DNA of 64,000 nucleotides. Origin: Nemophila menziesii (Eukaryota > Streptophyta > Magnoliopsida > Boraginales > Hydrophyllaceae). Positions 1 through 11,545 of the stretch are shown piece after piece. Below the pieces are notes generated by a model, which worked only from the letters and a program-made list of their open reading frames with translations, made no database searches and was not told the DNA's origin. The position numbers and the translations under genes are program-made. Position 1 is the stretch's first letter. Every line of letters starts with the position of its first letter. Location of the stretch: contig JARWIR010000043.1 of the NCBI GenBank assembly GCA_029959085.1, positions 3,162,001 through 3,226,000 on the forward strand, in the 5' to 3' direction.

Positions 1-11
1 CAATTTCCTTC

Positions 12-986
12 ATGCCTTATCAAAGAGACCATTATCATGATGGTTATTATCAATCTCAAGGAAATTACGCTGACTATCAACCCCCACAGAGTTACAATTG
101 GGTCGAAGATCAACAGCCATGTCATTATGATAACCATTATCATGATGATTATTATCAACCACGACCACAAGCTTATTATCCTCCACAACCTATCTATCAA
201 GAAGCGCCGATTTATAATGAAACTTATCAAGAACCACTTCCTTATTCAATGCAGCAAACCGTACAAAAACAACCTTCGAGTTTGAGTTCAAGTTTGGCTC
301 GACTGATGCAAACACTTGATAATATAGAGAGTCGCCAGCAAGAATCCCAAAACTTGCATAATGCGATTATGGAGAATTTGCAGAGAATATCACAATCGAT
401 GAATGAAACTCAAATCCCTGCAGAAAGGCAACTCCGAAGTGATACTACTGCTCCAGAAAACAAAGTTTGTCATGCAGTTGAAGTAGAAAGTGGAAAACAA
501 CTATCTCCATCAAGACCAGAACCAGAATCAGTCCCTATTCCAGATCAGAGGGGGGAAGAAGCAACAGAAGATAAGGTCGAAGAGGTAGTTGAACAAGAAC
601 GTGTCCAAGAGAAGACACCAGAAAAGAAAGAGAGCCCAGTGGTAACCAATACATGTCCTCCTCCACCATTCCCTTCACATGTCAGAAAGGACAATGACCT
701 GGAATTCAAGAAGTTCGTTGACATGATGAACAAATTAAAGAACAGCAGCCCGTTTGTAGAAGCTCTCACAAGAATGTCAAAATACGGTCAATTCATGAAG
801 GACATTCTTTCTAACAAACGAAGATTCGAGATGAATGGATTACCAGAGGAGTGTAATGCTACACTTGGAATTGAGTTACCACCTATTCCCACGACATCTT
901 GGATGGCACCATCCATGATTATAAAGAATCGAGCTGAAAAGTTCGTGGGAATTAAAGGCAAAGGGTGGAAATTTCGTCATCCTTAA
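12..986 (+). CDS. Athila-like Gypsy gag, C-terminal part (defective, pol missing)
   Basis: Open frame of 324 codons, probably cut at its 5' end by the window edge, so the first ATG need not be the true start. The N-terminal 80 residues are Tyr/His/Gln/Pro-rich. Residues about 95-175 hold a coiled-coil-like stretch and the EVESGKQL segment, which corresponds to the Athila 'SLRSGK' linker. Residues about 215-285 (PPPPFPSH, FVEALTRMSKYGQFMKDILS) match the conserved linker between gag and protease in plant Athila-type elements. The frame then stops. Protease, reverse transcriptase, RNase H and integrase are absent, so this copy is non-autonomous. No zinc knuckle is visible here. The following 3' UTR, ORF remnant and LTR at 4444-5928 belong to the same element. 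Family assignment rests on remembered motifs, not a search. Confidence 0.75.
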   Translation: MPYQRDHYHDGYYQSQGNYADYQPPQSYNWVEDQQPCHYDNHYHDDYYQPRPQAYYPPQPIYQEAPIYNETYQEPLPYSMQQTVQKQPSSLSSSLARLMQTLDNIESRQQESQNLHNAIMENLQRISQSMNETQIPAERQLRSDTTAPENKVCHAVEVESGKQLSPSRPEPESVPIPDQRGEEATEDKVEEVVEQERVQEKTPEKKESPVVTNTCPPPPFPSHVRKDNDLEFKKFVDMMNKLKNSSPFVEALTRMSKYGQFMKDILSNKRRFEMNGLPEECNATLGIELPPIPTTSWMAPSMIIKNRAEKFVGIKGKGWKFRHP

Positions 987-1032
987 TCGAGGTAACACGT
1001 CTAACTTTGAAAGACGTTAAACAAAAGTGCTG

Positions 1033-1050
1033 TACGGGAGACAACCCGTA
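1033..1050 (+). promoter_or_regulatory. Short hairpin after gag, loop AGACAA
   Basis: TACGGG-AGACAA-CCCGTA is a perfect 6-bp stem with a 6-nt loop, 47 bases after the gag stop. The same position of the minus-strand Athila-like element carries GGG-AGACAA-CCC (56887-56904) with different outer stem bases. A GGGAG(A/G)CAACCC box is a familiar landmark downstream of plant Athila-type ORFs. Function is unknown. Confidence 0.6.
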
Positions 1051-1189
1051 ATTTCTTTTATGTTTTTACGTTTTTAGTTTTTAATTTATGTTTAGATTAG
1101 TTAATTTTAGTTGATATTGCATATTTGAGGAAGGAATTAGTGTTTTTGGTGTGTAGGAATTGGCGAAATCGAGTTAGGGAACGCGAGGA

Positions 1190-1900
1190 AATTTTTGGAG
1201 CGCAAGAATGTACCCCGCGGACTACCCCACGGACTACCCCATGGTCCGCACGGATGGTCCGCGAGGTCAAAACCCGTACCACGGGTTGCCACCGCGGGTT
1301 TGATCCAGAAACAAGAAAAAAATCCACGGACTACCCTGCGGTACACCGCACCATGGTCCGCGCCCCAAAAACCCGTACCACGGGGTGAGTACCACGGGTA
1401 TTTTGACGGAGTAGCTACAGATACCGCGGGGTACCCTCCGGTGCACCGGACCCTAGTCCGCGAGCCAAAAACCCGTACCACGGGGTCCTACCACGGGTTT
1501 AGGTCAGTGAGCAAAAATTTTGTGAGCATCAGATGTGGCGGTATACCGGACCCTTTGCGCGGTATACCGCCCACACTCGCTGTGTCGAAAAAAAAAAAAA
1601 AAAAAAAAAATTGACACAATCTGAGAAAACTTCGGCAAGTCATATCTTTGCGCTCGGGTATCGGAATCAGGTGATTTTTGAGCCTAAAGTGCATAACTTT
1701 TCAAGATCTAGTTGATGGGGAGGTTTTTGCCACGTGCGGTACACCGGACCTCAGCCGCGGTGCACCGCACGGTCAAAACCCGTACCACGGGTTGCCACCG
1801 CGGGTTTTATGCAGAAAGTGAAAAAATTCGAAGCCAGAACTCCGGTATACCGGGCCCCACGGCCGGTATACCGCCCGGAACTGCTGGAGAGAGAGAAAAA
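1190..1900. repeat. GC-rich cluster of CGGTRYACCG palindromic boxes (Gypsy copy)
   Basis: The segment is much more GC-rich than its AT-rich surroundings. It holds many near-palindromic boxes of form CGGTRYACCG (GCGGTACACCGC, CCGGTGCACCGG, CGGTATACCG) mixed with CATGGTCCG, CCGTACCACGGG and GGACTACCC. A run of 23 A lies at about 1588-1610. Open frames running through it on both strands (for example 1195-1614) have repeat-driven composition and are not credible genes. Related clusters lie in both LTRs of the Copia element (20480-20720, 26940-27180) and in the minus-strand Athila element (56385-56720). Confidence 0.8.
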
Positions 1901-2339
1901 ACGCATTTTTTAGGTTATAAGGGTGAGGAGGTTGCTCTATTACGAATTTTTTTAATCCTTCAGCTTCTCCTTCTTCCCCAAAACTCTCCCAACTCCATTA
2001 GAGCTCATCAAAACCTTCACCAATCATCAAAACACTACCCAATCACCATGAAAACACATCCAATTCATTCTCCACATCATTACAAGGAAGATTCAACCAC
2101 CTATATCATACCAAAACACCTTGAATCCAAGAATCAAAAGCTTAAATTTCAGAAATTCATCCTACAATTTCTTAAATCCAAGCCAATCCATGAAGAATCC
2201 ATCTTACCCACATAGAGAATCATCATCAAATCACCTTTCCTAACCCAAATTAAGCTTGTACAACCTATAATCAAGAGTTTCAAATTTCAAGAGTGGTTAA
2301 AGCTTTGAGTTGGGGGTCAATTGAGATGATTAAGAGAAC

Positions 2340-2985
2340 ATGCACATTATCTACTGAAAGGGTGATGAAGAAATCAAGGTATTGGATCTAATTGAGAAGA
2401 AATCAAGTGAGACAAGTCATAGTTCCAATTCAAAGGGTAAAACAAGTCAAGAGAAGAGAGGTTAGCATGCTGTGTTTGATTCAAAGAGCAAAAAGATTCT
2501 AACTTTGGTGAAGAAGACAACACAACCTCTACAAATCAAAGACCTTATACCCAGAAGAAATAGAGAAAGCTTCAATGGCCATGATAGCTTCTCCGAAGCA
2601 ACAATTAAAGGAACTACCTTTTTCTTATGAGAAAGTATTTGAAGAAGAAGTTGAAGGTGAATACATGAAGGTTCATGGGGATTTGGAATGCTTTGGGTTG
2701 TTTGTGAATTGTATTTTGTGAAGAGAAGAAGAAGATGTGGCACAGTTGATCTATGAGGAGGTGATACGAATTCTCGATCTCTCCCATATCGTTATTTAAT
2801 GCAATATCCTACTATGATCAAGTGTCTTGAACGAAAAGCGAGTAAGAAGATGGGTGAAGAAGATACATTAGATTTAATCCGAGTATCGTCTAGGCGAGGT
2901 AAAAGCCTCGAAGAGTATGTTTTCTTTCTTCCCTACCATTCCTTTATGTGCAATATGTATGCTAATTTTAAATTTTATTTTTCTT
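2340..2985 (+). pseudogene. Decayed second ORF of the Athila-like element
   Basis: Several short frames interrupted by stops and shifts can be matched to the better-preserved minus-strand ORF at 54645-55979. EEEDVAQLIYEEVIRI (about 2724-2775) corresponds to RDEEVDVAQVIFYEIMRF there, and RRGKSLEEYVFFLP (about 2890-2935) to QRGNSLKSMFLSSLP. The flanking 3' UTRs also align: both have 'gagtcgtg' followed by a TTGAGTTGGGGG-like tract. The remnant therefore belongs to the plant-transposon-protein type ORF carried by Athila/Calypso-like elements. It cannot make an intact protein. Boundaries are approximate. Confidence 0.5.
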
Positions 2986-2999
2986 GAGTCTTTTTCGAG

Positions 3000-4443
3000 T
3001 CGTGGGGACACGGCTCATTTTTGAGTTGGGGGTGGGGATTCGTTGTCCTCATCTTCCTTTTTGTTTTTTTCATAAAATTTAAAATTTTTGGGTTGAATTA
3101 GGCATAGAATATCTTTGAATGTACCTATGTGAGCATGATTTTATTAGGTCAATGATAGTAGGTAGTATGTTTTTGAAAGATGCAACAAATTTGTTTAGAT
3201 GCATGCATGAAAACAGGAAATAAAGGATAGAAAAGTTAATGAGCAATGCTAAGAAATCACGTTGAAACTTAGGGAAGTTATTTGGTGTGTAGAATGTGAG
3301 GTTTAAAATTAGTTGAAAACCCGCTTATCTATGAACTATTAGTGAAAAAGTAACAAAATCTGGTAGTTAGAAAAATGAATAAGGCAGTTCTTTCATGATT
3401 AAAACACTTGAAGCCTTTTATACCTTCTCACCCTTTTGTTTGATTATTATTTATCCGTCTTAGCCCCTCTGAGCCTTTCTAAAGCCTTTTCTTGAAACAC
3501 ATTATAATCCTTACCCTAGTTTTAGGACTCATCTATATGAACCGCACTCGAATCGCAAAACCTGAGACAACTCGTTTTAGAGCTTGAGTTTGGGGTGGTG
3601 GGTTTCATCATTAGGGAACATTGGGTTTGGGAATTATCTTTGTGATTTTATTGATGATGAAATTGTTATTATTGTAACCCTTTGCCGGGGTAATAGTGAA
3701 TGGAAAAGAAGCTACGAGCTAAATTTGCCAACAAGGGCATTAAAAAGAAAGAATATATATATGAAAAGAAAATAGTGTGATATCTCAACATAAAAAGAGA
3801 ATCATAGCTATACAAAAGAAAAAAAATTGATTTGAAAAGAAAATATATATTCGGACCGGCAAAGTGGAATTTGTATATCATCACAAAAGGTTTTAATTGG
3901 GATTATTGGGGATGCACATTAAAAAGCATCAATAAATTGGGTTGAGTGAGAACATCTTCGAGTGACAACTCAAGCTCTAGGGCGATTCGTTGATGGCTAG
4001 TGAGGAGAGAGCCAAAAGCTCACTTTTCATTATCCAAATATACCACACCCGTCCTTAAGCCAAGTTATAACCAAGACCTTAGGATTTCTAACTACTAGAT
4101 GGAGAAACAATTGAGCTATTAGGTAGTAGGTAAGTGGACCATTGGATGCTTTATTTGGGACCTATGAACAACCTATAGCCATTAACCTGAACTAAGTTAT
4201 CATCCTCTCCTTCTGGCATTGCGAAATTAATCTGGACTTGAATTTATGGATTGTTGATTACATGTATATTAAGCATATTTGTGCATTATTTCTTGAGCAT
4301 TACTACATGAGACTTTTTAGATTTTTGCTCTAGGATCATTCATTATGTTCTATTCTTATTCTCCTCCTACTTCTTCTTCTTGACTACCCTACTGTTCTTT
4401 ACTTTTATTGTATCGGGACGATACAACTTTGAGTTGGGGGTCT
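3000..4443 (+). other. 3' UTR of the Athila-like element ending in a polypurine tract
   Basis: No gene is visible in this stretch. It carries repeated GAGTT(T)GGGG tracts (about 3022, 3585, 4430), the last directly before the LTR, as expected for a plus-strand primer. The block aligns with 43400-44449, upstream of the second Athila-type LTR: both share 'gttttagagc.tgagtttggggtggtggg' (in parts), a GCAAAGTGGAATTT segment and 'gatggctagtga.gagagcc'. Confidence 0.65.
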
Positions 4444-5928
4444 TGATGTCTCCTCATTTGTGATAGTAAAATACACTCTTGAGACATCATTTTAGGCTTA
4501 TTTATTAGTCTATAGGTTGATTTTAGCTTAATTTAGTGCACTTTCCTACTTTGGGTCTTGATTTGTAGAATTATTATTTTTAGAGCATATTGGGTTTAAT
4601 TGTTTATTTAGTGTGAAGCTTTAAAGATAATTATGGAGCTTAATTAGAGTCCAAGTCAAAGACAACAACTTATGGAAGGAGATATGCATGGAAATTGGAG
4701 ATAAGGAAATAATTGCTAAAAAGATGGAAAAGGAAAAGCTGCCTAAATCTGGGATTCTGCAAAGATAGGCGTTTTTACCTAATAAAGAGGCCGAATTTGG
4801 TAGTTTACTTCTAAAGGGCCTAGATAATTCTGTTGCGATTCTTTTGGTATCTTGTGGAGCAAAATCGGACCAATAATAAAGAAGTTATGACCAAAACAAC
4901 GCAGCAGTGTTTATCTTTATTTCCATACGAATTTGAGTTGGGCTAGGAGTCCATTACTTAACTTATCTCTAAAGAAACGAATTAGGTCAACCTCTAACCT
5001 ATAAATACAGCCTTTTAACAATCTTAAATCATCCTTGGCCAGACCCTAAGGCCAAGAGGAAGCTGCAACACAAGAGAAGAAGTCTGGAGGGAGCTGTGCA
5101 ACAACTATGTCTCCTTCAACCTCTTATTTTGTAATTCTTTTCTCTTCTCTTCTTAGTATGAATTAATTCTTTATAGTTTGAGTGTTTAGCATATATGTAT
5201 GAACCCTAGTTTTGATTGACATCTATCTAATTTGGGAATTTAATGTTTTAAATAGAATTATAGTTTTTATTCTCTGTTTATGTGTTTGAATTTATATTCT
5301 GTGTTCTTGTGGACGGCCGCCATTAGAATTACCATCTAGTAATTAGGATACCATTGACAACGGTGTTTAATTGCATGTTTAGCACATAACGTTTAGTTCT
5401 AGGTTTGATCTGACAACCCAACCTAGCTAGATAATCACTATGGTTGAGTCTTGTGACTCTTTACCAATTACAGGAAAAGTTTGCTTAGGAAGCCTTATTG
5501 ACACAGGTAAATCCTATTTTAAACTACCGATAGCATATTGGAACCAATTAGGGAAATACTACATGATTCATCCTTACATGTTTAGAACGGCAAAACTAGT
5601 GGGGATTACATGCTAATAACTTAAGCTATATTCTCATATCACTTCTCTTTCATATTTAATTTTCTGTCTTTTAATTATTCTTAGTTTAATTTAGTTATTT
5701 AGAAAACAAAACAAAAATCTATTTATTTTTACTTTTATTTGCGTTTACTTGTTCTAGCTTTGATTATTTGCACTTGGTATTTGCATAAGATTCTCCTAAC
5801 CTCTGTAGTCTCTGCGGAACGAATCTTTATCTAAAACTTGCATACGATCTGTATACTTGCAGAACCGTGTAGTTCTAGGGTGTTTTTGCACTTATTTTAT
5901 ATCTTATTTTATCACACCCTAGGCCCCA
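4444..5928 (+). mobile_element. Athila-like LTR 1 (3' LTR)
   Basis: It starts TGATGTCTCC right after a TTGAGTTGGGGG polypurine-like tract and ends ...CTAGGCCCCA (TG...CA), about 1485 bp. A TATAAATA box lies at 5000-5007. Start and end were set by comparison with LTR 2 (44450-~46006) and LTR 3 (51246-53367, minus). The upstream gag, UTR and LTR order shows this is the 3' LTR; the 5' LTR lies outside the window. The end is less certain than the start. Confidence 0.7.
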
Positions 5929-6738
5929 CCATATATATAGACATGAACTTTAGAAGAAACCAGTGACCCTGGACGAAGAGTTCACATGACTATTGTATCT
6001 GTCGGACAATAAAAGCCTCGATTCATATTTATGACAAGCTAAGACACGACCTATTTCCCAAGTCCGTTAGCTCGTCGGTGGTACTTCGGCCGGTCCTGAT
6101 AAATTGGTGGTACTTATCGAAACTTTATATTTGGATCCTCTGAAGATTAGTATAGAAAATATTTGAAGATGCAAATTTTTCAAGGGAATCAACACTTCCA
6201 ATATTTAATAAATATAAGATTTGAACGAAATAACTAAATATTCATTAATTTTTTTTCATTTATTATGTGATGACATTCAGATATACAAAAAAAAAATCTT
6301 AATACATGACAAATTCATAATACACCTCAGGAGCAATGTTGATTGTAACTTCCATTTCTTCTCACTTTACTAGAGAAGGATTAAGGATTTATATTTTTAA
6401 ATGAAAAGTTAGAAGACTCAATAGGGTTTATGGTATCGCCCTGAAATTTTTTTAGACTAATTTCTAGATCAGGGAGGGATTTGAGGGGGATGAAGCTCTA
6501 TTTTATATACGTTTTTTTCGTTAAAAAAATCCAGGTTAAATTTGTATTGCGTCCCAAGACCGGGGTGACGAGTACCCCTATTCTCCCTTGGATCCTCCCT
6601 TGCTCTTAACCCAATCAGGATTCGACCCTTATAATAGTGAAATGAAAACTAAAAAGAACAACTAATCACAATATGACAACCTTATACCGGTTAGCAATGA
6701 AATATAGACCTGGTTTTGATTTATTCTAATATAAACTA
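5929..6738. other. Unassigned AT-rich sequence
   Basis: No gene, RNA or repeat boundary could be recognised here. Confidence 0.5.
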
Positions 6739-8216
6739 GAAGGGGTTATTGTTGAAAACATCCTCCTTAAACTCTCTAATTGTTTTTTTATGCCTTCAAT
6801 AATCTTATTTATAAAAAAATGCCTAATGAAATAATTATTTATAGAAAACATCTCCTTTATATTTTCTATACCTTTATTAATTGAGTCAATTGTTGATTGA
6901 TGCCTATTAAAAAACTTATTTAGAAAAAGGTGCCTAGAAAAAAATATTTATTGAAAACAGCCCCCTTATAATTAACAATCAAAAAATAAGAAAAAAACTA
7001 ATAAACACGCGCGCGCGTCCGTGAAATTTTTTTAAAATCGTCATAACTAATTCAAAAAAAATCAAAAAAATCAAAAAAAATTATATTTGGATAAATCAAA
7101 TTAATATTTACGTCTATGATTTTTTTCGGAATTTTCTGAATTTTTTGATTTTTTTTGATTTTTTTAATTTTTTTTTTCGCAGACACGAAATTCCATGTTT
7201 AAAACATGGAATTTCATGTTTGAAACATGGAATTTCATGTTTAAAACATGGAATTCCATGTTTATTTCACGGTTTAAAACATGTGCGAAAAAAAAATTAA
7301 AAAAATTCGAAAAAATTAAAAAAATCAAAAAAAATCAAAAAAATTCATAGACGTAAATATTAATTAGATTTATTCAAAAATATTTTTTTTTTAATTTTCT
7401 GATTTTTTTTGAATTAGTTATGACGATTTTAAAAAAATTTCACGGACGCATGTGATGGAATTAATAAGAGTCAATTGTTGATTGATGCCTATTAAAAAAC
7501 TTATTTAGAAAAAGGTGCCTAGAAAAAAATATTTATTGAAAACAGCCCCCTTATAATTAACAATCAAAAAATAAGAAAAAAACTAATAAACACGCGCGCG
7601 CGTCCGTGAAATTTTTTTAAAATCGTCATAACTAATTCAAAAAAAATCAAAAAAATCAAAAAAAAATTATATTTGGATAAATCAAATTAATATTTACGTC
7701 TATGATTTTTTTCGGAATTTTCTGAATTTTTTGATTTTTTTTGATTTTTTTAATTTTTTTTTTCGCAGACACGAAATTCCATGTTTAAAACATGGAATTT
7801 CATGTTTGAAACATGGAATTTCATGTTTAAAACATGGAATTCCATGTTTATTTCACGGTTTAAAACATGGAATTCCATGTTTAAAACATGGAATTCCGTG
7901 TCTGCGAAAAAAAAATTAAAAAAATTCGAAAAAATTAAAAAAAATCAAAAAAATTCATAGACGTAAATATTAATTAGATTTATTCAAAAATTTTTTTTTT
8001 TTAATTTTCTGATTTTTTTTGAATTAGTTATGACGATTTTAAAAAAATTTCACGGACGCGCGCATGTGACGGAATTAATAAAGGTATAGAAAATATAAAG
8101 GAGATGTTTTCTATAAATAATTATTTCATTAGGCATTTTTTTATAAATAAGATTATTGAAGGTATAAAAAAACAATTAGAGAGTTTAAGGAGGATGTTTT
8201 CAACAATAACCCCTTC
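6739..8216. mobile_element. Fold-back element, 144-bp terminal inverted repeats and tandem palindromic units
   Basis: The ends start GAAGGGGTTATTGTTGAAAA and are inverted copies of each other (6739-6882 against 8073-8216). Between them are two direct units (6883-7467 and 7468-8072). Each holds a large hairpin (7016-7448, 7601-8058) whose arms run from CGTCCGTGAAATTT to AAATTTCACGGACG. The hairpin centres contain repeats of AAACATGGAATTCCATGTTT. Runs of A and T with TCAAAAAAAT make it very AT-rich. No transposase is present. Flanking bases give no clear target duplication (CTA left, TTA right), so the superfamily is open. Confidence 0.75.
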
Positions 8217-8750
8217 TTATATTATGATTAAAATTTATATTAAAGAAATTAAAAATCTTACTATATATATTTTAAAAGAATTTATTCATAAAATTAAGTA
8301 ATTTTGTAACATAAATGTTATATTGAAATGTTAGTTTTTTTATTGCAAACAAAAAATTGACATAAGAAATTTTTTTCTAATGGCAAACAAAAGGTAATAG
8401 GAAAGTTGATTTTTTTAAAGAGGAAAATACAAATAGAAACTCAAACCACAATTTTTAAATTTGTAAGGCCTAATTGAATAAAGATCCTATAAAAGTCCAA
8501 CTTTTCATTCTTCTTTTGACAAAAGTTTTCAGTCGTCCTCTCCTTACAAAAGTGTCCGCCTACATTAAATGTTTTTATAAACAAAGTCTTATAATAATGT
8601 GACATTTTGTGTTTACTTCATTAATGAAGTTTTGTCTCAAATTGTTCTTATTTTTTATCGGATATGAAATATTATTAGGTCCCATTTATTTTTATTTTTT
8701 ATTTTTAGTCTATCATATATTTGTTATTAATCCAACTGCAATAAGTATTA
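8217..8750. other. Unassigned AT-rich sequence
   Basis: I see nothing beyond A/T-rich sequence. Confidence 0.5.
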
Positions 8751-8754
8751 GATT

Positions 8755-11545
8755 TGGGTATATACCCATGTATCTATGACATAATGGAAGTTATCTTTTA
8801 TAGTTGAATTTTATATACGTACCAACTTATTCTACACCTGAAAATGTTATTTATGCATTTACCCCTACACAAGGCATACATGTACGTACCCAGTTTAGTT
8901 TTTTATATATAGAGAAAATAAAAAAACCATTTCCTATTAACAAGTACATACCCATAATGTTGTACATAACTATTTCAACACTGCAGGGTACGTACCCATT
9001 TGTTGGTTAATCTTCTATGAAATACGACCAAACACACATTTTTCCTGATATGCAAGATATTAGTTTAAAACACACATTGATAAATTTATTGGAAAATATG
9101 TTACACAAACTTTCCGTTTCACTAATTACAAGTGAAAAAAATTGAACAATTTTTCTTGATCTTGGTATGTACTCAAAATGATGATCATCGCCCAATATCA
9201 ACATATATAGCTATGTACCCAATTGATAGCTTATCTTATATGAATGTTAACCCAACACACATTTTTACGATAGAAAAACTCTTAGATTCAACACACACAT
9301 TAATAAAGTTATTGGTCAATAATGTTACACCAACTTTCATGTTCACTCATTATATTAATTGAAAACCAAAATCAAATTTTATTTTTGTGGGTACGTACCC
9401 TAAAAGTGGGATGTGTATAATCAATGTCAAGCTTGGTGGGTATATACCCAGATGTTAGTTAATATTATATGAAACACAACCTAATTATATTTTTGTAGGT
9501 ACCTACCCAATATGATGATGGGTACAACCAATGTCAACCTGATGGCTATGTACCAAAGTGATAGTTTTTCCTCATCATTCGATATTCTGCAACTTTGTAT
9601 ACTCCCAATACCGATTTATTCTAGAACACGTATAACATTCCATCTAGGTACGTATGCATGTTGGCCGCCTTGCTAAAATACTTAATTAGAAACCAGTTGG
9701 GTTAGCTCAACTGGCTAGAGCCTTGCTATTTCTTCAGCACTTAAATTGAGGTGTATGGTTTGAATCTCCTCCCTAACGGGTGTAAAGTAAGAGATACAAG
9801 GCTCGAACCCCTCCCTGAACATGGGTAACCTAGTTTTGATTTACCTGAGAATATACATGAGGAGGCGTGTATATCCCCATGAGATTAGTCGTGGTACGCG
9901 CAAGCTACCCCAGATCACCCACGTACCCAAAAAAATACTTAATTAGGATACAAGACTCATATGCGTATGTAAGCAAATATTAATTGGGTACTTATCCACC
10001 TTTAGATTGCCCACAAACCCAGTATATCCTAATTTGGGTACACACCGGTAATTTACATGGGTGCGTACCTATTTTCCAGTTGGGTACGTACATATTAATG
10101 GGGGATCCCATGAAGAAGTACAACATAGATGACAACAATGTGGGTAATAATACCTCAAAAATCCCAGTTTCTTTGCTAAAGAGTCACCAAACAAATACAA
10201 GATTCATTATTCAATGTTATCTCTTATTGATGAAAATAAATAAATAAATAATATCTACTCATGCATTTCACCAATTGAGAGTTTCCCTACAAACCAACAT
10301 CTACAAGCTAACATATCTACATCCAAACTTAAGGGTGGTAATGTTCCTGTCTAATGAAAAAAAAAACAATCAGTACCCATAATTTTCAAGTTTCAACTAA
10401 CAAAAATTAATTAATTCCAATGTTTTAATAAATCATTATAAAAATACACTAAATCACATAAATGGGTACAACCCCACCCGATTTAAACCAACACAACCCA
10501 TATCCAAATCCCAATCTATTATGTTATGGGTATAGACGCACCATTGTCACACACAAATTCATTACAGTTGATGCAAAAACGAATGATAATGAGTATATAC
10601 ACACTAAAAATTGCATGAAACTTTGTGTAGATATAAGATACCGTATATAAGCAATATAGTGGGTACATACCCACTAACATGCAGATTGCCGCGTTTCCGA
10701 ATAAAGGGTACCTAAAACACTGTAGAGATGACCCAAAAAATATAAAGCCAACAAATAACATAAATAATTAAAAAACTATATTTATTGACAATGAACAAAC
10801 AACGGGTATGTACACAATACAATATTACGTACCTAATAAATCAATTTGTACCCATTACAGACCTACCATTATGGGTACATACCCACCGTTGTGGGTACAA
10901 ACCCATCACTGTGGGTACAAACCCATCAATTTGTACAAACCCACCATCACGGGTACAAAACCACCATTGTCATATACAATTTCATCACAGTTTATGCAAA
11001 AGCGAATGATAATCGGTACATATTTACTAAAAATACAAGGACATTTGTGCAAATATAAAATACCATATATAAGAAATATAATGGGTACATACCAACTAAC
11101 CTGCAGATTGTCCTGGTTTGCAAATAAAGAGTACCTAAAAGTACTCTGGAGATGTCCTAAAAACTATAAACCCAACAAATAACACAAGTAGTAAAAATAC
11201 TATGTTCCATTGACAATAACTAACTAACGGGTATGTACCCACCACAACCTTGCGTACCCAGGACCCATTATAAACCCACCATTTTGGGTATATACCCATA
11301 AATTTGTATAGAACCACCATCATGGGTACATATCCACCTTTGTCACACACAAATTCGTTACAATTGATGCAAATCGAATGATAATGGGTACATTACCCAC
11401 TAAAAATGAAGGGACCTTTGTGAAAAATATAAGATACTGTATATAAGCAATATAGTGGTACAAATTCACTGACCTACATATTGCCCTGCAATATAGCGGG
11501 TACATACCCACTAACCTGCAACAACTATATATGTAAACTTCTAAA
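8755..11545. repeat. Dispersed array of the palindrome GGGTACRTACCC
   Basis: Full or partial copies of the 12-bp palindrome GGGTAYRTACCC recur roughly every 50-100 bases, for example near 8757, 8988, 9391, 9439, 10660, 10874, 11229, 11286, 11386 and 11497. They are embedded in longer diverged tandem units. On the left a unit of roughly 220 bp is marked by 'aacacacatttt' (about 9030 and 9250). On the right a unit of roughly 370-420 bp is marked by 'TTGTCA(C/T)A(C/T)ACAA' (about 10545, 10965, 11338) and by 'cgaatgataat'. Open frames here follow the repeats and show no protein features. Confidence 0.8.
9690..9931 (+). mobile_element. tRNA-derived SINE, copy 1
   Basis: The head is tRNA-like: A box TTAGCTCAACTGGCTAGAGC and B box GGTTTGAATCTCC in order. 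A body with GGGTAACCTAGTTTTGATTT and GATTAGTCGTGGTACGCGC follows, and it ends in an A-rich tail. A perfect 15-bp target duplication AAAATACTTAATTAG brackets it (9675-9689 and 9932-9946). It sits inside the GGGTACRTACCC array. Confidence 0.88.

Noticed and set aside
1195..1614. 139-codon ORF and overlapping frames on both strands
   Set aside because: Runs through the GC-rich CGGTRYACCG cluster and ends in a poly-A run coding Lys; no domain features.
2462..2743. 93-codon minus-strand ORF
   Set aside because: Antisense to the decayed second ORF of the Athila-like element.
7731..7919. 62-codon ORF with repeated Cys-Leu-Lys-His-Gly-Ile-(Pro/Ser) units
   Set aside because: It is the translation of the AAACATGGAATTCCATGTTT repeats in the fold-back element; no start context, no homologue, and periodicity comes from DNA.
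10870..10960. Closely spaced GGGTACAAACCC repeats as a possible CRISPR or telomere-like array
   Set aside because: Short spacers are themselves similar, the box is palindromic, and the locus is eukaryotic; plant telomere repeat TTTAGGG is absent.
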